NCBI GenBank assembly: GCA_012840225.1
Contig: DULU01000116.1
Coordinates: 1-55,475 of the forward strand
DNA length: 55,475 bases
Origin: Bacillota bacterium
Lineage (GTDB): Bacteria; Bacillota; Limnochordia; DTU080
Reading direction: 5' to 3'
Shown here piece by piece: positions 1 to 8,330 of this stretch. A model generated the notes under the pieces. That model searched no databases and was not told the origin of the DNA. It saw only the letters and a program-made list of their open reading frames with translations. Within the stretch, counting starts at the first letter, position 1, and each line of letters starts with the position of its first letter. Position numbers and translations under genes: made by a program.

Positions 1-1
1 C

Positions 2-403
2 GGCAGCCAGGTCCTCGAAACCCGCCTGGCCGGTGAGCTGGAGCGCTTGTTAAGTCAGGTGGCGGGCGCCGGGCGGGTGGAGGTCTATATCACCATGGAG
101 AGTGGTCCCAGGCAAGTGCTGGCTGAAGAGGTGACCACGGAAAAAAGCACCGGCACAGGCAACGGGGCAAACGGTACCGGCAGTCTGCTCCGGGAAAGCA
201 GGAGACCGCTCACGGTGCGCGATGAAGCGGCGCGCTCGGAGAAGCCGGTGGTGCTGGTGCAGATAGAACCGGAGATACGGGGGGTGCTCGTACTGGCTGA
301 TGGAGCGGGAGATGCCGCCTTGCGTTACACTTTGGCCAAAGCCGTCGCCACCATATTGGGTGTGGACATACATAAAGTCTCGGTGTTGTCGAGATACAAC
401 TAG
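2..403 (+). CDS. spoIIIAG: SpoIIIAG, C-terminal part (cut by window start)
   Basis: Stage III sporulation protein AG, a ring-forming mother-cell component of the SpoIIIA-SpoIIQ channel that links mother cell and forespore during engulfment. Only the C-terminal 133 or so residues are present; the reading frame is open from base 2, so the gene begins outside the window. The visible part starts with an amphipathic stretch and a segment reading GRVEVYITMESG, typical of the SpoIIIAG ring-building domain. A Gly/Thr-rich insert follows, then a C-terminal alpha/beta segment ending in VDIHKVSVLSRYN. The next gene is spoIIIAH, 8 bases away, matching the usual last two genes of the spoIIIA operon. A sigma-E promoter for this operon would lie upstream, outside the window. 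Confidence 0.88.
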   Translation, partial: GSQVLETRLAGELERLLSQVAGAGRVEVYITMESGPRQVLAEEVTTEKSTGTGNGANGTGSLLRESRRPLTVRDEAARSEKPVVLVQIEPEIRGVLVLADGAGDAALRYTLAKAVATILGVDIHKVSVLSRYN

Positions 404-411
404 GAGGTGCG

Positions 412-1032
412 GTGATGTTGATCATCGTGAAACGCCGTCATCTGCAATATGGAGCTATCTTTCTGGGCCTGGGCATCATATTGTTGTGCCTGTTCAGTAT
501 GGGAGAGAAAGAAGCCCAAAGCCCAATCGCCAAAGCGACCTTGTCGGCAGGGAACGACATGGTGGTCCGGCCGGGCGGCGAGGAGGCCTCGGCCTTATCC
601 CCGTACTCAGCCGGACCGGGAGAGACAGCTCCCACCGCCTCTGCGCCGGAGCGCATTTCCGGAGCCGTCACCAACCCTGATTTCTTCGCCGCCTATCGGC
701 TGGAACGGGACCGGGTCCGCTCCGTGCAGGCCGAGTTGCTGCGCAGCGCCTCGACGGACAAAAGCCTGAGCGAAAACCGGCGCGCCCAGCTCACCGACGA
801 GCTGATGGCGCTCCTGCGCAAAAATGAACTGGAAGTGGAGACCGAAGCCTTGCTGATGGCCGGCGGCTTTGCCGATGCTGTGGTGGTGTTGGGCACCAGC
901 GGCGCCACGGTGGTCGTGCCCAGGATCCTCACCGCCAAAGAAGCGGCGCAAATAGGAGAATTGGTCTCCAGAGTTTGCGGCCTGGCTCCGGAGCGCATTA
1001 CTATAATGGATGCGGCTACAGGGCGATCATGA
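412..1032 (+). CDS. spoIIIAH: SpoIIIAH, stage III sporulation channel protein
   Basis: 206 residues; the forespore-facing partner of SpoIIQ in the feeding-tube channel of the engulfed forespore. The N-terminus has a short basic stretch (KRRHLQYG) followed by one membrane segment (about residues 13-30), then a Ser/Ala/Gly-rich linker and a C-terminal YscJ/FliF-like alpha-beta domain (about residues 85-206) ending in CGLAPERITIMDAATG. An AGGAGGTG ribosome site ends just before GTG at 412; ATG at 415 is the alternative start. It follows spoIIIAG within the same operon. The gene is complete and of normal length. Function is inferred from family and operon position, both of which agree. Confidence 0.92.
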   Translation: MMLIIVKRRHLQYGAIFLGLGIILLCLFSMGEKEAQSPIAKATLSAGNDMVVRPGGEEASALSPYSAGPGETAPTASAPERISGAVTNPDFFAAYRLERDRVRSVQAELLRSASTDKSLSENRRAQLTDELMALLRKNELEVETEALLMAGGFADAVVVLGTSGATVVVPRILTAKEAAQIGELVSRVCGLAPERITIMDAATGRS

Positions 1033-1071
1033 ACACCAGATGAGACCGCCCATCTCCTTATAGAGGTGAGT

Positions 1072-1149
1072 AGTCGCTCATCCGGCAAAAAGGAATTTCG
1101 CCCCGCGAAAGCGAACCTTCTTGACTTACGGCGACTCGGCCCTTTTTGC
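1072..1149 (+). promoter_or_regulatory. Structured leader in front of accB
   Basis: The gap between spoIIIAH and accB holds a perfect hairpin TTTCGC-CCC-GCGAAA (1096-1110). It is enclosed by a 9-base inverted repeat, GCAAAAAGG (1085-1093) with CCTTTTTGC (1141-1149). A second possible pairing, AGTCGC (1072-1077) with GCGACT (1131-1136), crosses the outer stem, so the two are mutually exclusive or form a pseudoknot. No clear sigma-A promoter was found here. It could be a terminator for spoIIIA, a cis-regulatory leader for accBC, or chance pairing. Confidence 0.4.
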
Positions 1150-1170
1150 TCAATGTGAGGAGATGGTCCC

Positions 1171-1644
1171 GTGAACTTAAGGGAAATAAAAGAACTGATC
1201 AAGATGCTTAACGGCACCGACATCGTGGAGTTGAATCTGGAAAAGGAAGGCTTCCGCCTCAGCCTGAAAAAGAGAGCCGACGGCGGCGGCCATATCCGGG
1301 AAACCGATTACCCGGCCATAGGTGCGGCGGCGGTGGATGCCGCCAAGTCCGAGATGACCCGCATCCCATCGCCGGTGGCCGAGGGAGAAGACGACGACAG
1401 CAACTACACTACCATCGTTGCCCCCATGGTAGGCACCTTCTACCGGGCGCCTTCCCCGGATGCGCCGCCCTACGTCAATCCCGGCGACGAAGTGGAAGTA
1501 GGCCAACCGCTTTGCATCATCGAGGCCATGAAGCTGATGAACGAAATTGAATCGGAGGTCAAAGGCAGGATAGTAGAGATATTGGTGGAAAACGCCCAAC
1601 CGGTGGAGTATGGACAACCCCTGTTTATAATCGAGCCATTGTAA
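1171..1644 (+). CDS. accB: Biotin carboxyl carrier protein of acetyl-CoA carboxylase
   Basis: 157 residues. Carries the biotin that is carboxylated by AccC and then donates CO2 to acetyl-CoA, the first committed step of fatty-acid synthesis. The N-terminal region (about 1-80) is the usual variable helix and linker. The C-terminal biotinyl domain (about 82-157) contains the canonical EAMKLMNE motif, with the biotinylated lysine at residue 121. The start GTG at 1171 has a GAGGAG ribosome site at 1158-1163. accC follows after 19 bases, the standard accBC pair. Spacing suggests co-transcription with accC and perhaps with the Asp23 family gene behind it. Confidence 0.95.
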   Translation: MNLREIKELIKMLNGTDIVELNLEKEGFRLSLKKRADGGGHIRETDYPAIGAAAVDAAKSEMTRIPSPVAEGEDDDSNYTTIVAPMVGTFYRAPSPDAPPYVNPGDEVEVGQPLCIIEAMKLMNEIESEVKGRIVEILVENAQPVEYGQPLFIIEPL

Positions 1645-1663
1645 GGAAGAAGAGGATAGAATA

Positions 1664-3040
1664 TTGTTTGAACGCATTTTAATTGCCAACCGCGGTGAAA
1701 TTGCCTTGCGGGTGATGCGCGCCTGCCGTGAACTGGGCATCAAAACCGTGGCCATCTATTCGGAAGCCGATGAGGACGCCTTGCACGTCCGCTTCGCCGA
1801 TGAGGCTTACTGCGTCGGTCCCGGCCCGGTGCGTCAATCATATTTAAACATACCTAATATCATCAGCACCGCCCTGATCGCCGGGGTGGATGCCGTGCAT
1901 CCCGGCTACGGCCTCCTGGCCGAGCGGGCTCAATTTGCCGAGATCTGCGAGACGCACGGTCTAAAGTTCATCGGCCCTTCCAGCAAGACTATTGAGCTGA
2001 TGGGGAATAAATCGGCAGCCAAGCAGGTGATGCGCCAGGCCGGCGTGCCGGTCATCCCCGGAGGCGAAGGCAATGTGAAAAACGAAAAACAAGCTCTGGC
2101 CGTGGCGGAAGAGATCGGCTATCCCGTGATGATCAAAGCCGCCGCCGGCGGCGGGGGAAAGGGCATGCGCATTGCCACCAGCCCCCAAGAGCTGCTGCGG
2201 CTGTGGGCTACCGCCAGTGCGGAAGCCGAAGCGGCTTTCGGCAGCCCGGAAGTATATATAGAAAAATATATCGAGGAACCCAGGCATATCGAAATCCAGA
2301 TCTTCGCCGATAAGGATCATAACGTGTTTCACCTGGGGGAGCGGGAGTGTTCCCTGCAGCGCCGCCATCAGAAGGTGCTGGAGGAGTCGCCTTCCCCGGC
2401 CGTCAGCCCCCAGTTGCGCCGGCAGATGGGCGAGGCGGCGGTGAAGGGGGCGGCGGCGGTGGACTACACCGGCGCCGGCACCATGGAATTCCTCCTAGAT
2501 AAGGATGGGCGTTTCTATTTCATCGAGATGAACACCCGCATCCAGGTGGAGCACCCGGTGACCGAGGCCGTTTGCGGCATCGATCTGGTCAAGGAGCAGA
2601 TCCTGACGGCGGCCGGGGAGGCCATCACCTTCAGGCCGGATAAGGTGAAGCTAAAAGGCCACGCCATCGAGCTGCGCATCAATGCCGAGGATCCGGCCCA
2701 GGGCTTCCTGCCCTCGCCCGGCAAGATCGAATTTTACCATGCTCCCGGAGGACCGGGGGTCAGAGTGGACAGCCACGTCTATACCGGCTACGTGGTGCCG
2801 CCTTATTATGATTCGCTCCTGGCCAAGCTGATCTGCCATGCTCCCACCAGGGAGGAAGCCATCAAAAAAGCCCAGGCGGCACTGGAGGAATTCATCATCG
2901 AAGGGGTGGCCACTACCATTCCCTTCCATAAAGCGCTGCTCAGCCATCCCCTGTTCAGAAAAGGAGCCGTCCATACCGGATTTATCCAGGCCCATATGAA
3001 CTTGCAGCCGGAAGGCGGCGCCGGGGAAGGGGAGAAATGA
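1664..3040 (+). CDS. accC: Acetyl-CoA carboxylase, biotin carboxylase subunit
   Basis: 458 residues, the normal length for AccC. It uses ATP and bicarbonate to carboxylate the biotin on AccB. The N-terminal domain starts [16 protein letters not shown]; the ATP-grasp domain contains the glycine-rich loop [13 protein letters not shown] (about residues 159-171), and the signature [20 protein letters not shown] is present. The metal-binding segment [16 protein letters not shown] and a C-terminal biotin carboxylase domain complete it. The start is TTG at 1664 behind an AGGAAGAAGAGG ribosome site. It sits directly behind accB. All hallmark residues are visible and nothing is odd except the TTG start. 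Confidence 0.96.
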   Translation: MFERILIANRGEIALRVMRACRELGIKTVAIYSEADEDALHVRFADEAYCVGPGPVRQSYLNIPNIISTALIAGVDAVHPGYGLLAERAQFAEICETHGLKFIGPSSKTIELMGNKSAAKQVMRQAGVPVIPGGEGNVKNEKQALAVAEEIGYPVMIKAAAGGGGKGMRIATSPQELLRLWATASAEAEAAFGSPEVYIEKYIEEPRHIEIQIFADKDHNVFHLGERECSLQRRHQKVLEESPSPAVSPQLRRQMGEAAVKGAAAVDYTGAGTMEFLLDKDGRFYFIEMNTRIQVEHPVTEAVCGIDLVKEQILTAAGEAITFRPDKVKLKGHAIELRINAEDPAQGFLPSPGKIEFYHAPGGPGVRVDSHVYTGYVVPPYYDSLLAKLICHAPTREEAIKKAQAALEEFIIEGVATTIPFHKALLSHPLFRKGAVHTGFIQAHMNLQPEGGAGEGEK

Positions 3041-3085
3041 TGGATTGGACAGCGGCGGTTTGCCAAATAATGAAGGAGGTTTATA

Positions 3086-3472
3086 ATGGTGGCACGCAGT
3101 GAGCGCAGCGAGTTGGGAGAATTGCGCATCGCCAATGAAGTGGTGGCGGTGATTGCCGGACTGGCGGCCACGGAGGTTGAGGGAGTGGCCGGCATGAGCG
3201 GCGGCATCGCCGGGGGCATCGCCGAGATGCTGGGACGGAAAAACCTGGCCAAAGGGGTCAAGGTGGAAGTCGGTGAGGAGCAGGCCGCCGTCGACTTGTT
3301 TGTGGTGGTCGACTATGGCGTGCGCATCCCCGATGTGGCCTGGAAGATCCAGGACAATGTGAAGAATGCCGTCGAGAGCATGACCGGGCTGGATGTGGTG
3401 GAGGTCAATGTGCATATACTCGGGGTACACATCCCGCCTGAAGAGCGGAGCGAAGAACAGCGGGTGAAGTAG
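3086..3472 (+). CDS. yqhY: Asp23/Gls24 family protein (YqhY-type)
   Basis: 128 residues, a single Asp23 domain. Near the start it reads ANEVVAVIAGLAATEVEGV, followed by a Gly/Met stretch and a C-terminal helix plus strand ending VEVNVHILGVHIPPEE, as in the family. Asp23 proteins sit beneath the membrane via AmaP; YqhY, next to accBC in Bacillus, has been connected to control of acetyl-CoA carboxylase. The same arrangement is seen here: accBC upstream, an AmaP-like anchor directly downstream. A strong AAGGAGG ribosome site precedes ATG 3086. The exact role is not settled, so only the family is certain. Confidence 0.88.
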   Translation: MVARSERSELGELRIANEVVAVIAGLAATEVEGVAGMSGGIAGGIAEMLGRKNLAKGVKVEVGEEQAAVDLFVVVDYGVRIPDVAWKIQDNVKNAVESMTGLDVVEVNVHILGVHIPPEERSEEQRVK

Positions 3473-3483
3473 GTGGGTGCGGC

Positions 3484-4017
3484 TTGAAACAGATCGATAA
3501 AGTGTTTATTTTGATCGCCTCGGCTCTGACCTTGGCGTGGAGCGCGGCGCTCTTTGCCGTAGCTTTGGGCTGGAACGCCGGGCCGCCGCTGTCGGTGACC
3601 CTGATCACCCTCTATAACCGCACCTGGGAGACGGTGGTGGTGGCCGGTGTGCTCCTCTTGATCGCCGTGCATCTCGCCGGGCTGGTTTTGCGCCGCGGCG
3701 AGGAGAAAGCAGTGGTCACGGAGACCGATCTGGGAAGGATCCGCATCTCTTTCCGGGCCATCGAAAACCTGGTCTGCCGCACCGTGCGGGGCATCAAAGG
3801 GGTGCGGGATTTGGATGTTAAAGTTTTACCCCGCAGCGGTGGCGTCGACATCCAGATCGCCCTGATCGTCGAGCCGGGTGCTGTTTTCACTGCCTTGGCA
3901 GATGAGGTGCAGCAGAAAGTGGTGCAAGCCGTCGGCGAAACCGGGGGCATTGTCGCCGGTTCGGTAGCGGTGAAGATCAAGGCTGTGGCCTCCATGGCCC
4001 GCACCCGCCTTGAGTGA
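3484..4017 (+). CDS. amaP: AmaP-like membrane anchor for Asp23 proteins
   Basis: 177 residues. Two hydrophobic segments (about residues 7-28 and 48-68) form an N-terminal hairpin in the membrane, followed by a cytoplasmic alpha-beta domain with ISFRAIENLVCRTVRGIKGV and VDIQIALIVEPG, resembling the Asp23-type fold. AmaP anchors Asp23 at the membrane and is linked to envelope stress in Firmicutes. The start is TTG at 3484 behind AGGTGGG, overlapping nothing. It lies between an Asp23 gene and a DUF2273 gene, the usual triplet. Its reading frame ends at 4017, just ahead of the next gene. Confidence 0.85.
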   Translation: MKQIDKVFILIASALTLAWSAALFAVALGWNAGPPLSVTLITLYNRTWETVVVAGVLLLIAVHLAGLVLRRGEEKAVVTETDLGRIRISFRAIENLVCRTVRGIKGVRDLDVKVLPRSGGVDIQIALIVEPGAVFTALADEVQQKVVQAVGETGGIVAGSVAVKIKAVASMARTRLE

Positions 4018-4034
4018 TGTTGGGGAGTGAAGCC

Positions 4035-4268
4035 ATGCTGGAAATTTGGCAGCTGTTGGTGGAGAGCATACGCCGTCATCCCGGGAAAATCGTCGGTACC
4101 TTGCTGGGATTGGTCATGGGCTGGTTGATCATCTTTTACGGTGTATGGCGGGCTTTATTTATCCTGGCTTGTGTGGCCTTGGGTTTCTATATCGGCAGCC
4201 GCTTCGACGATAAAGACGATTACTCCCAAACCGAGCGGTTCAGGCGCAGAGGAGGCTGGTCGGAGTGA
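4035..4268 (+). CDS. DUF2273 small membrane protein
   Basis: 77 residues from ATG 4035, chosen because GGGAGTG lies 6-8 bases ahead; GTG 4014 is a possible longer start that overlaps amaP. Two hydrophobic segments are visible: [20 protein letters not shown] and [17 protein letters not shown] charged tail with [16 protein letters not shown] follows. This is the pattern of the DUF2273 family found with Asp23/AmaP genes. Its molecular function is unknown. It overlaps nusB by four bases (GTGA), so translation of the two is probably coupled. Confidence 0.8.
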   Translation: MLEIWQLLVESIRRHPGKIVGTLLGLVMGWLIIFYGVWRALFILACVALGFYIGSRFDDKDDYSQTERFRRRGGWSE

Positions 4269-4699
4269 GCCGGAGGCTGGCCAGAGAAGCTGCTTTTCGC
4301 ACTTTGTTCCAGATCGATGTGGGAAAGAATGAACCTGAGGCTTCACTTACCTATAACCAGGTGGAGATGGGCCTGGAGCCCGAGGAAAGCCGGTTTGCCG
4401 CCTTTTTGGTGTACGGGGTGCTTGAAAGGCAAGAGGCCATCGACGGGATCATCAGGAAGCATGCGGAAAACTGGGCGCTGCACCGCCTGGCCGCCACCGA
4501 CCGGGCAGTGTTGCGGCTGGCTATTTTCGAGCTGACGGCGGCGGAAAACCACACGCCGCCAGGGGCGGTGATCAATGAAGCCGTCGAGTTGGCCAAAGTT
4601 TATGGCGATGAATCCTCAGGGCGCTTTGTCAACGGTGTTTTAAGCGCCGTGGCCAAGGTGGCGGTGCCCGGGAGTGAAGAGCGGCTTGAGCGGCAGTAG
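4265..4699 (+). CDS. nusB: Transcription antitermination protein NusB
   Basis: 144 residues, all-helical NusB. It forms the rRNA antitermination complex with NusE (S10) on boxA RNA. The start reads [19 protein letters not shown], and the C-terminal half has the diagnostic [40 protein letters not shown] elements (shown here in parts). The GTG start at 4265 overlaps the stop of the DUF2273 gene, and its own end overlaps the next gene's start by 26 bases. nusB behind the Asp23/AmaP/DUF2273 set is a common Firmicutes order. Confidence 0.94.
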   Translation: MSRRLAREAAFRTLFQIDVGKNEPEASLTYNQVEMGLEPEESRFAAFLVYGVLERQEAIDGIIRKHAENWALHRLAATDRAVLRLAIFELTAAENHTPPGAVINEAVELAKVYGDESSGRFVNGVLSAVAKVAVPGSEERLERQ

Positions 4700-5732
4700 A
4701 GTGGTTTTAGGTATAGACACCAGCGCTTATACCACTTCTGCTTGCCTGGTGCGGGAAGACGGCTTCGTTTTGGCCGACTGCCGCCAGGTGCTCGCCGTGG
4801 CGCCCGGCCGACGCGGTCTGCGCCAATCCGAGGCTGTTTTCCACCATGTGAGAAACCTGCCGGCGCTTCTGGCGGCCTGTTTCAGTCGCCTGGAGGAGAA
4901 AGGCGCCGCGGCAGCGGTGGGCGTGAGCACCGCTCCCCGGGACGCTCCGGATTCATATATGCCGGTGTTTGTGGCCGGCAAATCTTGTGCCGAAGCTATT
5001 GCCGTCGCTGCGGGTATACCCTGTTGGGAAACTTCGCACCAGGTGGGGCATTTTCTGGCCGCACTCGGTTCTTTGCCGGCTGCCGCCCGGGAGTTGATCG
5101 GCCGCCGTCCCACCCTTTTTGTCCACGCTTCGGGCGGCACTACCGAAGTCTGTGCCGTCCGGCCCTATGCGGAGGCGCCGGAAGAGTGGCCCGCCTTATG
5201 CCCGGTGAGCGCCACCGAGGATCTCACCGCCGGTCAGCTGGTCGACCGCGCCGGGGTGGCTTTGGGCCTCCCTTTTCCGGCCGGCGCCGTCCTGGAGCAG
5301 CTCGCCGCCGGCGGCGATGCGGCGCAGGCTCACTTTCCCCGGGCGGTCAGAGGCGATAAGCTTTCTTTTTCCGGTCCGGCCGCCGCCGTGGAGCGCGCCA
5401 TAAAAGATGGTCTGGAGCCCCGGCATGTGGCGGCGGGCATATATGAGCTGCTGGCCGGCTCTTTTGCAGCCTGGCTCGCTTGCCTGGCCCGGAAGTCCGG
5501 CGCCGGCCAACTTCTTTTCGCCGGCGGGGTGATGGCGAGTGTTAGGCTGCAAAACCTCCTCGCCGCTCGCGCCGAGTTGGCTCATCTGCAACTGTGGTTT
5601 GCCGACCGGAAATTCTGTACCGACAACGCCGTCGGCCCGGCATTGTTTGCCGCCGGCCGCCTCAGCGGGCGCCCCCTTTATTCCCTGGCGATAAATCCAC
5701 CGCCTCTCCCGCCGTCCGGGGAGCAAGAGTAG
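4674..5732 (+). CDS. TsaD/Kae1-like ASKHA-fold protein (second TsaD paralogue)
   Basis: 352 residues, close to TsaD length. The TsaD layout is preserved in order: [17 protein letters not shown] at the start, an HxxxH metal site ([10 protein letters not shown]), a [10 protein letters not shown] nucleotide loop, [40 protein letters not shown] and a late [15 protein letters not shown]. In true TsaD the loop is usually SGGHT; here the His is Thr. TsaD makes the t6A modification of tRNA with TsaB/TsaE. The operon position (between nusB and xseA, where folD is often found) is not the normal tsaD locus. I infer a divergent paralogue, not the housekeeping enzyme; its substrate is unknown. GTG 4674 overlaps nusB; TTG 4686 is an alternative. 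Confidence 0.75.
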   Translation: MKSGLSGSRVVLGIDTSAYTTSACLVREDGFVLADCRQVLAVAPGRRGLRQSEAVFHHVRNLPALLAACFSRLEEKGAAAAVGVSTAPRDAPDSYMPVFVAGKSCAEAIAVAAGIPCWETSHQVGHFLAALGSLPAAARELIGRRPTLFVHASGGTTEVCAVRPYAEAPEEWPALCPVSATEDLTAGQLVDRAGVALGLPFPAGAVLEQLAAGGDAAQAHFPRAVRGDKLSFSGPAAAVERAIKDGLEPRHVAAGIYELLAGSFAAWLACLARKSGAGQLLFAGGVMASVRLQNLLAARAELAHLQLWFADRKFCTDNAVGPALFAAGRLSGRPLYSLAINPPPLPPSGEQE

Positions 5733-5813
5733 TTGCCGGAAGGCGGGAGGTTTTGCGCCGCGATATGAGAAGCATGTCTATACCCTCGCCATGCCCGATC
5801 GGAAGGTGCGGTC

Positions 5814-7034
5814 TTGTTGATGATGAATCCTGAACAACAATTTCTCACCGTCTCGGAGTTGACCACTCTGATAAAATACCGGCTGGAAACGGAGCCGGCC
5901 TTCAACAATGTGACGGTGAAAGGCGAGATCTCCAATTTTAAACATCATACCTCGGGACACATGTATTTCACCCTGAAGGATGCCAAAAGCCGCCTGCGCT
6001 GCGTCATGTTTCGCCATCGCAATTTCGGTATACGCTTTCGGCCGGAAGACGGCCTGACGGTGCTCGCCCGCGGCGATATCGGCGTCTACGAAGCTGCCGG
6101 CGATTACCAGCTTTATGTCAATGAACTCTACCCGGCCGGCCAGGGCGCCTTGTTTTTCGCCTTTGAACAGCTGAAAAAGAAGCTGGCGGCTGAGGGGCTT
6201 TTTGCTCCGGAGCGCAAGCGGCCGCTGCCTTTCCTGCCGCGCACGGTGGGGGTGGTCACTTCGCCGACCGGAGCCGCCTGGCGGGACATCATGAGCGTCA
6301 TCAGGCGGCGCAACCCAAAAGTGAACATCATCATCGCCCCGGCCATCGTGCAGGGAGAAGCCGGAGCGGCCAGTGTGGTGGCGGCCATCCAGCTGATGAA
6401 CGAAGCCGGCTTGGCCGATGTCCTGATCGTGGGCCGAGGCGGTGGCTCGCTGGAGGAGCTCTGGGTGTTCAATGAGGAAGTGGTGGCCCGCGCCGTGGCT
6501 GCCTCCCGGATCCCGGTCATATCGGCGGTAGGACATGAGACCGACTTTACCATCACCGACTTTGCCGCCGACGTCAGGGCACCCACCCCGTCGGCCGCCG
6601 CTGAGTTGGCTGTGCCCGAATATACCGTGCTTTACCGGCAGGTGGAAGATACTCACACCCGCATGTATCACCTGATGAAAAACCAGGTGCACCGCGAGCG
6701 GGAGAAACTGGCCTTGTTGCAGAAAAGCCCGGCGCTCACCCGTCCGCTGGACAGGATCAACCAGTGGCGGCAGAGCGTGGACGATTTAGTCGGCAGCTGC
6801 CGCACCGCTCTGGAAAAAAAGCTGGTGGAGCGGCGCGGGGAGCTCAAGGTGCTGGCGGCCAAACTGCACAGCCTCTCGCCGCTCGCTACCCTGGAGAGAG
6901 GTTATGCCATCTGCCGCAGATGGCCGCAGCTGGAAGTGGTGCGCCGGGTGGATCAGGTCGAAGATGGCACGGAACTCCGCATCAGAGTGACGGACGGCGA
7001 GATTGCGGCGCGCGTCTCCGGCGTCCGCCACTAA
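5814..7034 (+). CDS. xseA: Exodeoxyribonuclease VII large subunit
   Basis: 406 residues. Catalytic subunit of exonuclease VII, which degrades single-stranded DNA in both directions and acts in mismatch repair. An N-terminal OB fold (NVTVKGEISNFKHHTSGHMY, about residues 24-100) precedes the catalytic domain with GVVTSPTGAAWRDI, the RGGGSLEELW motif and the SAVGHETDFTI signature with its catalytic region. A coiled-coil and C-terminal strand segment (LATLERGYAICRR) follow. The start is TTG 5814 by the position of GGAAGG (5801-5806); ATG 5820 or 5823 are possible. xseB follows after 43 bases. Confidence 0.95.
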   Translation: MLMMNPEQQFLTVSELTTLIKYRLETEPAFNNVTVKGEISNFKHHTSGHMYFTLKDAKSRLRCVMFRHRNFGIRFRPEDGLTVLARGDIGVYEAAGDYQLYVNELYPAGQGALFFAFEQLKKKLAAEGLFAPERKRPLPFLPRTVGVVTSPTGAAWRDIMSVIRRRNPKVNIIIAPAIVQGEAGAASVVAAIQLMNEAGLADVLIVGRGGGSLEELWVFNEEVVARAVAASRIPVISAVGHETDFTITDFAADVRAPTPSAAAELAVPEYTVLYRQVEDTHTRMYHLMKNQVHREREKLALLQKSPALTRPLDRINQWRQSVDDLVGSCRTALEKKLVERRGELKVLAAKLHSLSPLATLERGYAICRRWPQLEVVRRVDQVEDGTELRIRVTDGEIAARVSGVRH

Positions 7035-7077
7035 AGCGGGAGAGGAAAGCATGAGGTTGGCAGAGGGAGGTAAGACA

Positions 7078-7380
7078 ATGGCTGATGGGGCGAAAGAAGT
7101 GACCGCCGGCAGCGGCGAAGTTGAGCATAAAATGGACAACCTTACATTTGAAGAGGCCTATGCCAGATTGGAAATGATTGTGCGCCAGCTGGAAACAGGC
7201 CAGGTCACCCTGGAGGAGTCGTTAGCCCTTTTTGAGGAAGGGGTAGCGCTCACCGGGAAATGCCTATCGCTTCTGGACCGGGCGGAGGCGCGCATCACGG
7301 TGTTGACCAAAAGTGAAAGCGGGATAATAAAGGAAGAACCTTATGAGGCAATGCATCTGCCGGGAGCGACGGCCCCATGA
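7078..7380 (+). CDS. xseB: Exodeoxyribonuclease VII small subunit
   Basis: 100 residues from ATG 7078, chosen because GGGAGG lies at 7065-7070 with a 7-base gap; in-frame ATGs at 7051 and 7132 would give 109 or 82 residues. The family core begins at LTFEEAYARLEMIVRQLETG and continues VTLEESLALFEEGVAL, the helical hairpin that binds XseA. The N-terminal 18 residues are extra compared with the usual about 80-residue protein. The stop overlaps the start of the prenyltransferase gene (ATGA), so the two are probably translationally coupled. Confidence 0.92.
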   Translation: MADGAKEVTAGSGEVEHKMDNLTFEEAYARLEMIVRQLETGQVTLEESLALFEEGVALTGKCLSLLDRAEARITVLTKSESGIIKEEPYEAMHLPGATAP

Positions 7381-8309
7381 CCAAGAAATTGGACCATCTT
7401 TCATTTTCTATGTATTTAGCCTCCCTGGCAGAGATGGTGGAAGCGGAGCTCAACAGGCTTCTGCCGGCGGAAGATGAGCGGCCTGAGATCATGCACCGGG
7501 CCATGCGCTACAGCGCCTGCGGCGGCGGCAAGCGGTTGCGGGCCATATTGGTGCTGGAAGCCGCCGCCATATGCGGGGCCTCCAGGGAGAAAGCCCTGCC
7601 GGCAGGGGCGGCGATAGAAATGCTCCATGCCTATTCGCTGATCCATGACGATCTGCCTTGCATGGACGACGACGATTATCGCCGCGGTAAACTCAGCAAC
7701 CACAAAAAGTTCGGCGAGGGCATCGCCGTCTTAGCCGGAGACGCCCTTTTAACCCGGACTTTTGCGGTCCTGGCCGACCTGCCGGCGCTCATCGGGGTGA
7801 GCGACGCCACCGCTCTGGCTATAATAAGGGAAGTAGCCGATGCCGCCGGTACTGCCGGCCTGATCGGTGGACAGGCTGTCGATCTTTTGGCTGAAGGCCT
7901 GGCTGTAGACAACACGGACAACGGGCAAAACGTGGAAACATTGCGCTATATACACACGCGCAAGACCGGGGCTCTCTTTCGGGCCGCTTTGCGCACCGGT
8001 GCCGCCATCGGCGGGGTGTTGCCACCCGAGACCCGTCATCTCGATCAATATAGCGAGTATTTCGGCCTGGCCTTTCAGATCACCGACGATATCCTCGACG
8101 TGGTCGGTGATCAGAGCAAACTCGGCAAGAAAGTGGGCAGCGACGAGCGCCTGCAGAAGTTGACCTACCCGCGGCTCTTCGGCTTGGAAGCCTCCCGCCG
8201 CATGGCCGAAGAGGCTGTGGAACAAGCTTTGGCCGCCTTGGCGCCATATGGGGAGGCGGCCGGGCGCCTGGCGGAGTTGGTCGTTTATATAGGGGAAAGA
8301 GATCGATAG
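7377..8309 (+). CDS. ispA: Polyprenyl (farnesyl/geranylgeranyl) diphosphate synthase
   Basis: 310 residues, all-helical trans-prenyltransferase. It condenses isopentenyl diphosphate with allylic diphosphates to give FPP (possibly GGPP) for undecaprenyl and quinone lipids. Both aspartate-rich motifs are visible: the first in IHDDLPCMDDDDYRRGK (with the two extra residues between the Asp groups typical of the bacterial FPP synthase class), the second in FQITDDILDVVGD. Substrate-binding CGGGKRLRA lies upstream. The gene overlaps xseB by four bases and is followed by dxs 21 bases later, so the isoprenoid start and chain-elongation steps are co-located. Confidence 0.94.
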   Translation: MTKKLDHLSFSMYLASLAEMVEAELNRLLPAEDERPEIMHRAMRYSACGGGKRLRAILVLEAAAICGASREKALPAGAAIEMLHAYSLIHDDLPCMDDDDYRRGKLSNHKKFGEGIAVLAGDALLTRTFAVLADLPALIGVSDATALAIIREVADAAGTAGLIGGQAVDLLAEGLAVDNTDNGQNVETLRYIHTRKTGALFRAALRTGAAIGGVLPPETRHLDQYSEYFGLAFQITDDILDVVGDQSKLGKKVGSDERLQKLTYPRLFGLEASRRMAEEAVEQALAALAPYGEAAGRLAELVVYIGERDR

Positions 8310-8330
8310 TACCTGAAAGCGAGGAAGCCA

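Noticed and set aside
2651-3430. Long open frame on the minus strand opposite accC
   Set aside because: High-GC shadow of a well-supported gene; it matches no family motif and there is no ribosome site. The same reason applies to the many opposite-strand frames, e.g. 5778-6692, 16559-17539 and 20455-21336.
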